64,000 bases of DNA from Epiperipatus broadwayi (GCA_028023455.1 JAQFVV010012402.1:11636292-11700291); one strand, 5' to 3'; counted from the stretch's first letter, positions 27,175 to 38,966 are shown. A program made the numbers and translations. Notes: a model not told the origin generated them from the sequence alone.

Positions 27175-27900
27175 TTGAGAATTGGAACATGGAATGTTAG
27201 ATTTTTGAGGAGAGATGGTAAATTGGAGAATTTGAAAAGAGAGTTGTACAAAAATAATATTGATGTTATGGGATTAAGCGAAGTGAGGTGGAAGAGATAT
27301 AGAGAAGTAGTGAAGATGTAAAGTTATTTTATTTAGGTGGTGATGAGCCAATTATGGAGTTGGCATTGCTGTGGGGAAGAAAATTTGGAATAGTGTGGCA
27401 AAGGTTGATTGTATTAATGATAGGCTGATGATGAGAATAAATGCAAATCCTAGGGATTTGGTAATTATACAAGTTTATATGACGACTAGTAGTCATGATG
27501 GTATTGAAATTGATGAAATGTATGAAAAGATAGAAGAAAGTATTCAATGTGAAGGAAAAAATGCATGTACATTACTATTGGGGGATTGGAATGCTGTTGT
27601 GAGGAATGGTAAGGAAAGAAAAATTGTTGAAATTATGGTATTGGGAAAAGAAATGAAAGCGGTAATCAGCTTGTACAATTTTGTAAAGAGAATGGGTTTG
27701 TCATTGCAAACACTTGTTTTAAAAATCATATTAGAATATTGTATACGTGGAAAGCTCCAGATGACAGAGAATGTTTTCAAATTGATTATATATTGATTCA
27801 GAATAGACATAAGAATGCTATTAAGGGTTCACATGCTTTGCCTGGTGCTGATATAGATTCGGATCATAATTTGGTTATAGCTAAATTAAAGTTTGTTTTT
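27175..27900 (+). pseudogene. AP-endonuclease-like domain of the RTE element
   Basis: Known role: this domain nicks target DNA to prime reverse transcription. Visible signature segments are TWNVRFL, a Glu-containing SEVRW box, LLLGDWNAVV (the metal/phosphate-site GDWN or GDFN box) and DSDHNLV, with the His expected to be catalytic. The reading frame changes at least three times, at about 27320-27370, 27640 and 27720. The central part from 27371 to about 27790 is one open frame of 141 codons without a functional start context. The copy cannot make an intact protein. Confidence 0.75.
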
Positions 27901-28117
27901 TTTTTATAATTTAGCTAAATTAAAGTTGAGTTTAAAAAGAATTAAAAGAAGGAAAAGATATGCAAGATGGGACTTAGATAAATTGACACAAATGGAAAAA
28001 AAAAATTTGGTTTAGTATATGAAAATGAATTTAAAAGGATTGTTCAGGATGAGAAATATATTAATAGCCCTGATGAGTGTTGGAATAAAATTAAAAAAGG
28101 ATTCTTGAAAACAGTGA

Positions 28118-28305
28118 AAAATGAAATAGGTATTATTCATGCAAGGAAAGCTGAATGACGTTGGATAACTGAAGGTATGTTGCAAAAGATAGAAGTGCGG
28201 AGACAGCAAAAAATGAAATAGGTATTATTCATGCAAGGAAAGCTAAATGACCTTGAATAACTGAAGGTATGTTGCAAAAGTTGGAAATGCGGAGACAATA
28301 AAAGA
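28118..28305 (+). repeat. Tandem duplication of 92 bp inside the RTE element
   Basis: ATGAAATAGGTATTATTCAT at 28121 recurs at 28213, and the similarity continues through GCAAGGAAAGCT, ACTGAAGGTATGTTGCAAAAG and GCGGAGACA. The period of 92 is not a multiple of three, so the duplication itself breaks the frame. The two units differ at several positions, so the event is not recent. Confidence 0.85.
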
Positions 28306-28559
28306 ATGTAAATACTGAGGAAGGGCAAAGGCATATAGGAAATTTAATAACGAACTAAGAAGAGAAACAGATTTAGCAAAAGAAAAGTGGTTGGAGCAAG
28401 AATGTAAAGAGATAGAAAGGCTTCAAGATATGATCTGGTATTTGGTAGAATACAAAGTATCATTTGGAAGAAAAAGACATGGATAGCAGTGAGATTGCAG
28501 ATAAGAATGGAAGGAGATTAACTGATAGTAATGATATGTTAAAAAAAATGGCAAGAATA

Positions 28560-29880
28560 TCTTCAGTGTCTGTTTAGCAGAGGAAATAATTTAATTAATT
28601 ATGAATTTGAAAATGAAGATGTTGAAATAGATGATAGTGGCATGGACATATTGCCGGATGAAGTAAGAAAGGCAATCGCACAAATGAAGAATGGTCAGGC
28701 GGTTGGATTTGATGAAAAACCTATAGAATTTTTGGGAGAAATGGGAGAATTTACTATGAAGACAATAGCTGGACTTTGATATATAATAGTGGAGTTTGGC
28801 CTGAAGATTTTTTAAGAACTATAATGATTCCAATTGCTAAAAAGAAGAAGGCTGCTAAATGTTAAGAGTATACAACAATAAATTTGTTGTTTCATGCTTC
28901 AAAAGTTTTATTGAGGATTTTAACTCAGAGGATTTAAGGTAAGGTAGATTATTATATTGGTGAAGAACAGTTCGGTTTTTGGAAAGGGAAAAGCACAAGA
29001 GATGTTATTGGTATTGTTAGGACAATTGTGGAAAGATATATTGAAAAAGATAAAAAAATTGGTATATGTTTTGTGGATTTAGAAAAGGTATTTGATAGAA
29101 TAGTCTGGAATAAACTAACTGATGTCCATCTTAAGAGATAAAGTAGTATTTTGGACTATGTATAACGGTTAAAGGATATGAGTTAGATTCGGGAGTAATG
29201 TGACTGATGAAGTGAATATAGAAAGTGGAGTTAGGCAAGGATGAAGTATGTCACCTGTTCTGTTTAATATTTATTTAGTAGACATGCTAAATAATTATTT
29301 GGACTGTGGAGGAGCAAATGTTGGAGGGAGAGTAATAAAGTGTACAAGATTTGCAGATGGCATGGCTCTTATTGCTGAGGAAGAAAAGAGTCTGCAGAAT
29401 ATGTTGAATAAATTGGAAGAAGGATGTATGGCATATAAAATGAAGATTAATATTGAAAAGACTAAGTGTTTTTGGATAGAGAAAGATGGAAAAAGACTGC
29501 AAATTGAAATTCGTGATGACATGGTTCAACAAGTGAAGGGATTTAGATATTTGGGTAGTTGGTTGAGTGATAGTGGAAGAAGTGAAGATGAAGTTATGAG
29601 AATAGCATTGGCAAAGAAAACATTCGTGAAGAGACAGAGATATTTTGTGGATCTTTGAAAAGAGAGTTAAGGTAGAGATTAATTAAATGTTATGTGTGGA
29701 GTATATTAATGTATGGTTGTGAGACATGGACATTGAGTAATAGAATTAAAAACCGATTGGAAGTGTATACATGGAGAAGAATGGAAAAAATCAGTTGGAT
29801 GAGTAAAATAACAAATGAAGTTTTGAAGAGTAAATGAGGAAAAAAGATTGAAATAAATATCAGAGAGAGAAAGAGAAACT
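28560..29880 (+). pseudogene. Reverse transcriptase domain of the RTE element
   Basis: Known role: reverse transcription of the element RNA at the nicked target. The 5' part, VRKAIAQMKNGQAVGFDE at about 28663-28715, matches the K-x-GKAPGxDG-x-P block. GFWKGKSTRD, FVDLEKVFD, SPVLFNIY and FADG follow in the family order. The longest intact stretch is 29248-29658 (136 codons). Stops lie between motif blocks and the active-site Asp pair is reduced to a single Asp, so polymerase activity is excluded for this copy. Confidence 0.8.
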
Positions 29881-30164
29881 GGACTGGACATATATTGAAA
29901 AGAGATTATATTTTAATGAAAGAAGTTTTGGAGGGAATGTGAATGGAAATAAAAAGAGAGGATGGAAGAGATTGACATTATTGAATGATATAAGAAATGG
30001 TAAGACTTATGTGGAATTGAAGAAATGGGCAAGGAAGACAATGGAATGGAAGAATGGATGAATTGATGTTGTGACTACTCTCTGGACCTGTCTATTGGAC
30101 AGAATACTAGTGATTGATTCTCTACAGTATAAATATGGAATATAGCTTATTTACATACATATAT

Positions 30165-30720
30165 ATAACTAAAATCACCCCAAATTCAAAATTAAACAAG
30201 AATAGCGAATGAAAAAACTGTACAACCCAACCAATGGTTTCCCTGGCAAGTAGACTTTTCATATGCAAAGAACTAAAAAAGTCAATAACACATCAACAAA
30301 TATATATTAATTATAATTTCAAGAATCCCAATTATATCCCAAAAAATTAAAAATTCTTTTTTTTATTTCATTTCTTTCAAAGAAGATCTTAGCCTTATCA
30401 AAACTAATAATGTGACCTGTATCTCTTTCATGGATATATAAAGCAGAATTAAAATACTTACTTTTAACCCTATGTTTATGAACTTTTATTCTTTCATTTA
30501 AGCACAAACTAGTTTACGTATATACAATTTTTTACAACCCAAGAGTTATATACACTATTCCAGGAGTAGTATTCTTATCAAAAATCTCTTTTGTATCATT
30601 TAATAAATTATTCAAAGTAATACACCTCTTCTAAGCAATTTTCGGTACTGTTCTATTAGCTCGTGTCAGACGCTTGATTAATTTTTAATATCTTTATATA
30701 TTCATGTATGTTAGCGTATC
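30165..30720 (-). mobile_element. 3' end of a Penelope-like element with GIY-YIG-type endonuclease remnant
   Basis: On the minus strand, from about 30690, the translation includes LLNDTKEIFDKNTTPGIVYI, a degraded GIY-like start. After one stop it continues LNERIKVHKHRVKSKYFNSA, LYIHERDTGHIISFDKAKI and a final LGYNW (30319-30507). This is the pattern of the endonuclease region of Penelope-like elements: an R-x-x-x-HK block, then H-x-x-x-x-x-H-x-I-x-F-x-x-x-x-I. The 3' flank to about 30165 is shared with the copy at 36.1-37.9 kb (TTGTTTAATTTTGAATTT, AACCATTGGTTG versus AACCATTAGTTG). The copy is 5' truncated at about 30720 and lies tail-to-tail with the RTE element ending at 30130. Confidence 0.75.
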
Positions 30721-31249
30721 TATAAAATCAACAAGTTTTTGTTGATTTGTTATTTAGTTGATGATGGGGAATATATATATATGTATATAATTGAGAAGAA
30801 GTTGGATGATAGAAATTCAAATAAGTTCAAAACAAATTTTTCTTCAAATTTTACTCTCACCCTGCTATGTAAGACGGAACTGGTTTGTAAATAAATTAGA
30901 CAAGTTATATTTATTATATACATATACTTAATCAAACCAGATATGTATTAATTAATTATGCATTAGAAAGCCAATAGTTATATACATGTCTTCTAATTTA
31001 ATCCTTGGAATAGAGAGGTACTATGTGATCTTTTTTCATAGATTTATAGATTCAATAAGAGTCAGATTTATGTGCATAAATAGTTCAATGATGATGCTGG
31101 TATAATACCTGCATCTAAATTAATTCAATGTCTTTAAGGAAAAAGGGTTTTTTATTCATTTCATAATGGATTGTTTTTTTTTTTTTTCTAGCATAGTACC
31201 ATATTGGATGGTATACCTATATATTAATAAGGTTGTTTGACTGTATCTG
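30721..31249. other. AT-rich spacer, nothing identified
   Basis: ATAT tracts and short chance frames only. Confidence 0.45.
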
Positions 31250-32110
31250 CAATACTGTGTAGTACTTGGCATTGTGTGTCTGCGTTCTTTTATGCTTTCC
31301 GAAATACTTCATCGGCCAATCCTTAAATACTGAAGATGCCCGGAGTGAACTCCTCCTAAATGGGCAAATCAAAGAAATGGACATAAGCTATCAAAGCATG
31401 CTTCATTCCTGAACCTGGCTCATGCTAAGGCTTTCAAAATGAACTGGATTTTGGAGGCATCGAAGCAGGTCTCCTTTCGAAGAGAATACTTTCACCAAGA
31501 GGAATGGGACTTGCATCTGAACTGCATGATGGTTTTGGACATCTCCAGTCTCATCATTTTGCCACACACACATCTCTTGGCATGTAGGAATATGTTGCCC
31601 TGTAAAAATGCCACCGTGCCAGCTTCAGTGGATTGCAGTTGGCACAACTTGAAGAGCTTGGTTTTGGCAGTCAGCCATTTTATTTGTTGGGGATGTATTC
31701 CCGTGCAAACATGAGCTGGTTGAAATATTATTTGGATGTACTCTTTCCAAATGTTTTGAAGGTTCCATGTTGAGTAGAGAAGGGGTGCGATGGATTCACA
31801 ATTGTTAGGAGGTAATAGTAAATCAGATGACTTGTAAGCTAATTACTTTGACATGCATATTTGAAGAGTTGTGGCAGGCTGAAGTCCAGACCCTCAGACG
31901 ATATTATAATGAACTTTGAACTGTTAACATTAGAATAAAGTGCGTAACAAAAAGCAGCTGGCCGGCTGCCAAAATGATATAGCAAAACGGCCTCTTTCGG
32001 TGCTTTTGCATAAAAATAAGGCTGGCAGGAGCCATGTAAACAGCATATTTATGTGTTTTACATATAAATAATGCCAAGAAGTGGCTGACATGAGCTAATA
32101 GAACAGTATC
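31250..32110. other. GC-richer block of unknown nature
   Basis: Base composition is visibly less AT-rich than the surroundings and contains CpGs. A 91-codon frame is open on the plus strand (31439-31714), and an overlapping minus-strand frame of similar length is also open. Neither translation shows a domain I recognise, and there are no convincing splice sites or Pol III boxes. Possibilities are an old repeat, a conserved non-coding element or a decayed coding segment. I do not assign a product. Confidence 0.35.
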
Positions 32111-33129
32111 CAATTTACTTATTACTAATCAAATTAATAGGCAAGAAATCAATTCATATTTTTCTTTATTCTTCACATTAATACATTTATCAACAGAACT
32201 GTAATTGCTATAAATATTCTTAATAAATTTGTCAGATTAGCCAACATTCTAATAATCTTTATAAAATTGATCTTTTTGATACAAAACTGCCTGGTTTGTT
32301 ATTATGAAGGAAATGATTTTAGGAAGAAAACTGATAAAGAATTAAATAATGGTAAATATATTGAAGCGATCAGTGTGTATGCACACACAGAGCTTCATGT
32401 TAGTTGTTTAAAAATAGTATATATATAGATTTTGTAGATCAAATATCTAATTTTCATTTTTTTGTTAAAAAAATAATATACAGATGCATGTGCGGGTTAT
32501 TGAATGAGAGGTCATATATGTATATCTTGTTCTATTGAAATGCATTTTTTTAGTTATATATTTGGAAAAGAAAATATATATTTCTTTTGTCTTAAAAAAA
32601 AAAAAGACAAAGAAAAATGGAAAATATAAGTCGACTCAATCTTACTTTGCAAATAAGTTTTTATGAATTAATTTTTTTTGAAACATTCGGGAAAGACATA
32701 GTTGCATGGAAATGTTAATTATTTCTCATCTTTAAATGGCAATTAAAAATGCAATTAAAATTTTCATACCTTGGTTTAATCTTAATGGGATTTTGCCAAC
32801 TGGTTTAAATTAAAGATCAATCAACCAGTCTATTTTAATTTCTAACAAAGGCAGTTATAATATAGGTGTTAAGAAAAAAATATAGGATTAAACAAAGGCT
32901 TTGCTGAGTAAAAGTTTTCATATAAATACTGGGCTAATTTTTCTAATCAGGAGAGTCAAAGAGTAAAAATAAAGTTGTTGGCAGTAAAGGAGTAAAAGTA
33001 AAAAAATCAGTGAAAGACACGGCAGTAAAATTTTAAGAGTCAAAATGAAAGTGAAAGACTCTCTCTAATAGACACTGAAATAAGCTGATGACAGATAATT
33101 ACCATGATCTGTGAGTAGACAAAGTTTAC

Positions 33130-33273
33130 CTTTCCCCTCTGGGGAAATCTCCAGAAAAAATGCATCTGTAGGAGAAAAAAAATCTAATTGATTCCATGCT
33201 ACTGCTTCTGTGAAAATGGAGAACCAACTTCAAATCCAGCCTGTCCTGAGTCCAGTAAAGACAAAGGTCGATC
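33130..33273 (-). other. Weak candidate exon within the gene's long intron
   Basis: On the minus strand a good acceptor (pyrimidine-rich tract ending ATTTCAG, 33274-33275) and a GGTAAAC donor (33129) bound 144 bases. In frame 0, which would follow the phase-0 donor at 39020, the peptide starts DRPLSLLDSGQAGFEVGSPF and then hits a stop after 24 codons. A second acceptor-like CTCCTACAG at 33166-33174 lies just beyond it. The frame that stays open throughout gives an unconvincing composition. A real alternative exon, an exon broken by a frameshift, or a repeat with chance splice signals are all possible. Confidence 0.25.
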
Positions 33274-35044
33274 CTGAAATAAGTAAACCAGTAAAGAAAT
33301 AGCTGCCTCATCAAAGTGACAGAGTAAGCATTGCAAGTATAAACTTTTAATCCTTCCAGATAGAGTAATTAAAATGACTTCTATATAAAAAAAAACCTCT
33401 AGACTATCTAAGTTTAAAATTCAGATTTATAACTGATTGGTAATCTTTAAAAAAAAGATGTGTTTCAAAAGGACAGTGATATACGAGTGTTTTAATTTCT
33501 TTTATCATTATTTTTAACAAGTCAATTTGTGTTATAACTAGATTTCTACTTATTAATGGTAAAAAAAGAAGAATGTAATGTCTAATTCTAAAATGGAACA
33601 AAAGATTACTATAGAGTTTATAAATACAGATTTTATATATTTATTTTGAAATATGCCAGTATGTTTTCTTTAATTATAAAAATATATATTTTATTGATTA
33701 ATTTATTTATGCCAACCCAGCCAAGTATTGGGACAAATGATATTTTTACTATTAAACCAATTTATGTATAAATTTGTTTGCTTTCTCTCCAATCTTAAGT
33801 GGGAGAAAAGTAACTATTTTTTTATAATTGTAAAGTAACAGACAGTCAAATTTGAATTTCTTAAATCGTTTGCCTAGTTCTTATTAGTTAAAAATGTCAT
33901 TTTAATTTGTTAAAAAAAAAAGAGAGAGAGAAACACAAATATCTGGAGTAAAATTTGCTATTTACTTTTACAGTACTTTGTTAAAGAAAATTAAGAATAT
34001 AAATGAGTGTTAGAATTATTATTTATTTGATTTAGATTAAGATTCTTTATGACAATTAAAAATGAAATAATATATATGCGTTTATTTATGTGTTAAAAAA
34101 ATAATAATAATGATAGTGCTCCATTTCTTAAATATGAAATGGGCAATATTACTTGTTACAAAGGTATGTGTTCATCTCACTATATATATATATATTTAGT
34201 GATGCATGCATTTGGGAAAAGAGTAATATCTCAGCAATAGTGTTTTGCCTCTTTAGCATTTTGTGGTTGAGCTTTATATTTAAGCACCTGGGCGTTTTAT
34301 AGCCTATAAAATATGGTTATCTTAAAATTTCCCATTATTAATTATGAAACACAGGCCTAAGAAAATCTCTATACAGATATGAATTAATGCTTTTTATGGG
34401 CAAATATATCAGTGTTGCTTAATAGAATGATCTGTGCCTATATGGCTTTTAAATAATGAATATATGTCGAGAACCAGACGGATATTTTTACCGGTCCTAG
34501 CCATGTTTTTGAGCTGATAAATGGGTACTCTATGACAATAGGGATTCAAAGCCCAGGTTCCATTATTTTCTACACATGCCACGCTGACTGTGAATGTGTT
34601 ATCATAGGAACTTATATATATATTCTGTTACTCGATAAAGGAGATTGACCCATGTTTGCCAATGCCAATAATAATATAGCCAGCACAGGATTGGAACCCA
34701 GATGCCACTGAACACTGTAATTGGATTTCTGGATCATGCCTGTTGGTAATGCTGTGTGGGATAGATAAACTATATTTACCATATAACTATTGATAATGAA
34801 GGGAGCTAAAATTATGCTTTGGTCCATAACTTCTGCTGTGAATACTAAAAGTAAATATAATAATAAAAAAATATACTTAGATTTCCCTATGTAAGTGAAC
34901 ACACACACATAAATTTATTATATATATATTTCTGGCCTCTAACTTAATTTAACCAGGTATTGTGTTTACTCTTGTCAATTGGCATATTAATTTTATAGTG
35001 GCATATTTCTTGCTCAAATATTATCATTATCAACATAAAAATTT

Positions 35045-35340
35045 GCTTACACATCTATAATACTGATATTTACTATGTGTTGTAATTATTATTTCTGGTT
35101 AATTATTGTTTTTGATTCATAAATTGTGATTGTCATGAATTCCAGTATGACTCCATTGTAATGCACACACTCATCTAACACTAATGTTTAAATATTATTG
35201 AAATTATTATTTCTTGTCCATAACTTCTGTTGTCATTATTGATAGTATGACTTCATTGTAATGCTCACACACATCTAATATTGATGTTTATCATTGTAAT
35301 TGTTATTTTTAGTTCATAACCTTGATTGTCATTATTGACA
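35045..35340. repeat. Tandem array, period about 100 bp, roughly three units
   Basis: TGTCAT...AGTATGACTYCATTGTAATG occurs at 35131 and 35231. A third partial unit starts at about 35327. Each unit includes CACACWCATCTAAYA and a TTATTTYT...TTCATAA segment. The units are clearly diverged. Confidence 0.75.
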
Positions 35341-35343
35341 GGC

Positions 35344-35590
35344 AATTCTTTGTAAAAATCATACATTTATCCTAGTGATATCTAAATACTGTACCTTTGT
35401 AAATAACCAATGGTTGAATATTGTAATTCTTTGTAAAACTCATACATTTATCCTAGTGATATCTAAATACTGTACCTTTATAAATAAATGATAGTTGAAT
35501 ATTGTAATTTTTTTGTAAAAATCATACATTTATCATAGTGATATCTAAATATTGTACCATTATCAATAACAGAGAGTTGAATATTGTAAT
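35344..35590. repeat. Tandem array, period 81-82 bp, three units
   Basis: AATTCTTTGTAAAAATCATA (35344), AATTCTTTGTAAAACTCATA (35425) and a third unit (35506) each continue with TTTATCCTAGTGATATCTAA (CATAG in the third unit), TACTGTACC and GTTGAATATTGTAAT. The array abuts the preceding about 100-bp array. Confidence 0.9.
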
Positions 35591-35668
35591 TATTATTTTT
35601 TGGTTTATATGTATGCCCATACATGGATCATAATAAGATCCAAACATTGTTATTATTATTTCTATCTT

Positions 35669-35778
35669 CTAATGAACTGTGTTAATAAATCATATATATC
35701 TATACAGTTGTCATGTCACTCCCTAATGAACTGTGTTAATAAATCATATATATCTATACAGTTGTCATATCACTCCCT
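35669..35778. repeat. 54-bp direct tandem duplication
   Basis: CTAATGAACTGTGTTAATAA followed by ATCATATATATCTATACAGT and TGTCATRTCACTCC occurs twice, at 35669 and 35723, with one difference. The near identity suggests a recent duplication. Confidence 0.93.
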
Positions 35779-36129
35779 GGTTCATCATATCCACCCAACT
35801 ATGTCCACACTTAATTAAGTCATATATGTATATATCCAAAACCTATGAAATATTTGAAATAATACTCTGAGCTATATCAAAGTATTTGGTGAGTATCTTA
35901 GATTAATTTGATAATTCTAGTACATGACAGACTAAGTTCAAATTGATAGAGTCCTTGTTAACCTGACCACCAGGACCGAAGAAAAACAATGACCATTAGT
36001 AGCATCAGGAGCATTGGTTGGATAGTGGAGATTTTGGAGCACTGGCAAATAGGTTAAAGCTTAGTACTGTTCGCGACTACCATATCCCAAACATGCTAGG
36101 TTTGAAGTACTTTTGCTAGGTCTCTGAAT

Positions 36130-37870
36130 CTTGTTGGCTGATCACACAATTCTGACCGTTACAATATATTTTTAGGAAAAGATCCTGGTAATGTGATTAA
36201 AAGGAAGTTAATAGGTATTATGAAGAAAATGCAAACTTAAAAAAAAAATTTTAATAGAGTAGAATACTTAAAATGTTATTCTAATAATTTCATATCAGTT
36301 AAGATGTTTGAGAACAATAAAACTCATAAAAAAGTCTTTAAGATTTATTTTTGATTTTACTGTTAGTGTTATTGAAGAGATTTCTAAGTTAAAGAATAAT
36401 TTTTTAAAACAATTTGTAAATTTTGATCATTATATTGTTCCTTGTTCTTTTGAGACTTTTAATAAAATTAATAATTTTAAAATGGAAAATAATTGGATAT
36501 TTGGTAATTTAGATGCTGAGAACATGTATCAATCTATTAATAGATTAAGCAGTATTGAGATTCTTATTTCTGTGTTGATTAATAATGGATATTTTTTCTA
36601 AGAATAAAATTAATTATTAAAGATTTGCTCTTTAATCATTGAAGGATTCTATATATTTTACTTATAATAGTGAGTTTTATAAGATTAAAAGAAAGAGTGG
36701 ATAATAGATTATATTATTTTTCCTTTAATTTGTTCAGAATATATTAATTATTTGGAAGATAAAATTATTAATTATGATTCTTTATATTTAAAGTTATTTG
36801 TTAGATATGCTGATGTTTTTTTATTTGTACTGAAAATCATAAATTGAAAGAGTTGTTAAATAAATTTGATTGTTTTGATCACTCTATAAAATATATTTTA
36901 GTAGGAGGATTAGACTTTGTTAAATTAAAATTTTTAGATTTAGTGGGATAAGAGATTTAAAAATAATTGTTTGTTATGCAGTTATTATCTTAAAAAGAAA
37001 GACTTAGGGACTGTAATTAAACCTGATTGCTATCCATCTGTCTTCCATAAAATAGCTGCTTCAAAAAATTATTATTTTAGAAATCAGAACTTAAATAGTT
37101 CTAATAAGACTGCTTTGTTTCAAAAAGGTCAATTTTATAAGGATTATTATTTGAGTGTTGGCTACTCTGATAAATTTGTTAAGGGGTATTTTATTTAATA
37201 GCAGTTATAGTTCAGTTAATTATAATAATGTGAAAGATAAAGAAAAATATGTTATATTTCTTTGCCATTTAAATGATTTTGTTATAGAATTTTAAGACTA
37301 TTCATTTGTTTATTAATAGGAAAATTGCTTGGAAGAAGGGTATTAATTTATTTAATAACATAAAAGAAATTTTTGATAGGAATATTATTCCTGGAGTATT
37401 GTATATTATCCCAGTTTTTGTAAAAAATTGTCCATAAAACAGATTAGTTTAAGCATAAATGAAAGTATAAAAAATATAAAAAAAATAGGATTAAAAATAA
37501 ATATTTTAATTTTGCTTTATATATCCATGAAAAAGATATAGGCCATATTATTAGTTTTAATGACACTAAGATTGTCTTTTTTGAAAAAAAAAAGAAATAA
37601 AATGAAAAATTAAAGAATCTTTATTATTAAAATTTTATGATTCTGAAGCAATTAAGGGTTTTTTTAATATTGAGGATGTGTGGGATGTAATTGGTAATTA
37701 TGGGGAGTATAATTAATATATATTTGTTGATATGTCCTTTGCATTTGAGAAATCTGTTTTGGTAAAAAAACCATTAGTTGTGTTGCATAGTTTTTTTACC
37801 TTTGGCTGGTCTTGTTTAATTTTGAATTTAGAGTAATTGTAGTTATTTATTGACTAGTGTAGCTTTAGGT
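36130..37870 (+). mobile_element. Degraded Penelope-like retroelement (reverse transcriptase plus endonuclease remnant)
   Basis: Frames in order: LKNNFLKQFVNFDHYIVPCS and then NWIFGNLDAENMYQSI at about 36486-36540. The latter is motif A of Penelope-like reverse transcriptases, which reads x-x-D-V-x-x-x-Y-x-x-I in relatives. RYADVFLF at about 36804-36828 sits at the catalytic RYxDD box with the second Asp replaced. LKFLDL is at about 36926-36943. SYYLKKKDLGTVIKPDCYPS at about 36978-37037 and FYKDYYLSVGYSDKFV at about 37132-37180 match the KKxDxGTxLxxxSxHP and RGYxxxxL region. The endonuclease remnant follows at about 37330-37710 (NIKEIFDRNIIPGVLYI, YIHEKDIGHIISF). Stops and frameshifts make it inactive. 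Family membership is cross-checked by the minus-strand copy at 30.2-30.7 kb. Confidence 0.75.
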
Positions 37871-38966
37871 TTTTAACAAATATAAATATACATTAACCAA
37901 GTATCCTGTATATGTGCTAAAATTTTTAGCAAGCACTTCCTCAATAAAACGATTATTAATAATTTGTTATTAAATTACATACTATTATATTTCATTTAAC
38001 ATTAGAAATAGACTTAAATTTTAAATAAAGATCTAATTATATTTACATGGATATTTTAAATTTGACACAGCAACTTCTGATTCGTTCTTCTTTCAATTTA
38101 TTTAAACTACAACCATGCTTCAAAATTTTTTTCATATCCTTTTTTCTTTTGTCAGATTTCATTCACTACATATCATGCTTTACCATCTCATTCTGTGATA
38201 GAAATCATTCTGCAATATTTTTTGAGAATACTCATGTGTGTTTGTTTATAAATGTTAATAGTACAGAGAAATCGTACTGCTAACAATTCAATTATTTTTG
38301 TGATAACAGTATACATATATACAAAAGTGTTCAAATTATTCTCATATACTTTTTTTGCCTGTTTGTTGTGTTGAGGTTTTATACACATCCATATTTTACA
38401 GTTAATTACTTGCATTTTTCACAATCAAAATAAATTTGCAAACAAATAAAGGCTATACTTTGACATTTATAAATGTACTGTATATGAAAGCCTTTCAACA
38501 AAGCCCTGGTCCTAAACTATTGAAATAATAAGACATGCCTGTAAAAGGGCTATTGCCTTAACATTTATATGTATATGAATGATTTTCAGCAATGATTTGG
38601 TCATAATCTATTGAAAGCATGAGACATGCCTCTGCATAATATTCTTTATAAAGATATATAACAATCTGCTTCCTTTTTAAAAAAAAATATATATATATTT
38701 TTCCTACTATGCATACTGGTAACTATCAATATAATTTTCTCCAATGTTTAAAACTTTAATACTAAGAATGAGATATTATTCATTTACATGATATAATTTA
38801 TGTTATTAAACATAGAATAATCCCTCAAGACATATGCTAGATATGTGGTAAATATATTGTGAATTAATAATATAGATTATACTTTTAACCTCCTAATATT
38901 ATTTAAGAATTTTCAATAATCAATTAGACTAAAATCTTGAAAAAGGTAATCTGTAATATAAATACA
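37871..38966. other. AT-rich intronic interval with a short diverged duplication
   Basis: CTATTGAAATAATAAGACAT at about 38517 recurs as CTATTGAAAGCATGAGACAT at about 38609, both followed by GCCT. Otherwise I see nothing. If the 39 kb gene model is right, this is intron just downstream of its first coding exon. Confidence 0.4.

Larger units (their letters stand above)
26583..30130 (+). mobile_element. Near full-length but inactive RTE-like retrotransposon (endonuclease plus reverse transcriptase)
   Basis: A less AT-rich 5' leader (about 26583-27160) precedes an AP-like endonuclease beginning LRIGTWNVRFL at about 27175-27210. SEVRW follows at about 27277, then LLLGDWNAVV at about 27572-27602 and DSDHNLVIAKLK at about 27855-27890. 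The reverse transcriptase follows: GFWKGKSTRDVIGIVR at about 28977-29020, motif A FVDLEKVFD at about 29070-29097, SPVLFNIY at about 29251-29274, and catalytic box FADG at about 29350-29361, where the second Asp of the usual YADD/FADD is lost. YLGSW is at about 29548, YGCETWTLS at about 29710-29740, and a GWKRLTLLNDIRN tail at about 29960-30000. The order and motifs match RTE/BovB-type elements. Frameshifts, stops and a 92-bp internal duplication show it is dead. Confidence 0.85.

Noticed and set aside
27329-27810. Minus-strand open frames opposite the RTE endonuclease
   Set aside because: They are antisense shadows of the plus-strand retrotransposon frame.
29287-29532. Minus-strand open frames opposite the RTE reverse transcriptase
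   Set aside because: Antisense shadows of the plus-strand reverse transcriptase.
31439-31714. 91-codon plus-strand frame in the GC-richer block
   Set aside because: The opposite strand is equally open and neither has a recognisable domain; listed only as an unknown block.
34440-34910. SINE or MITE around two B-box-like sequences (34545, 34690)
   Set aside because: No A box at proper spacing, no matching ends and no second copy in the window.
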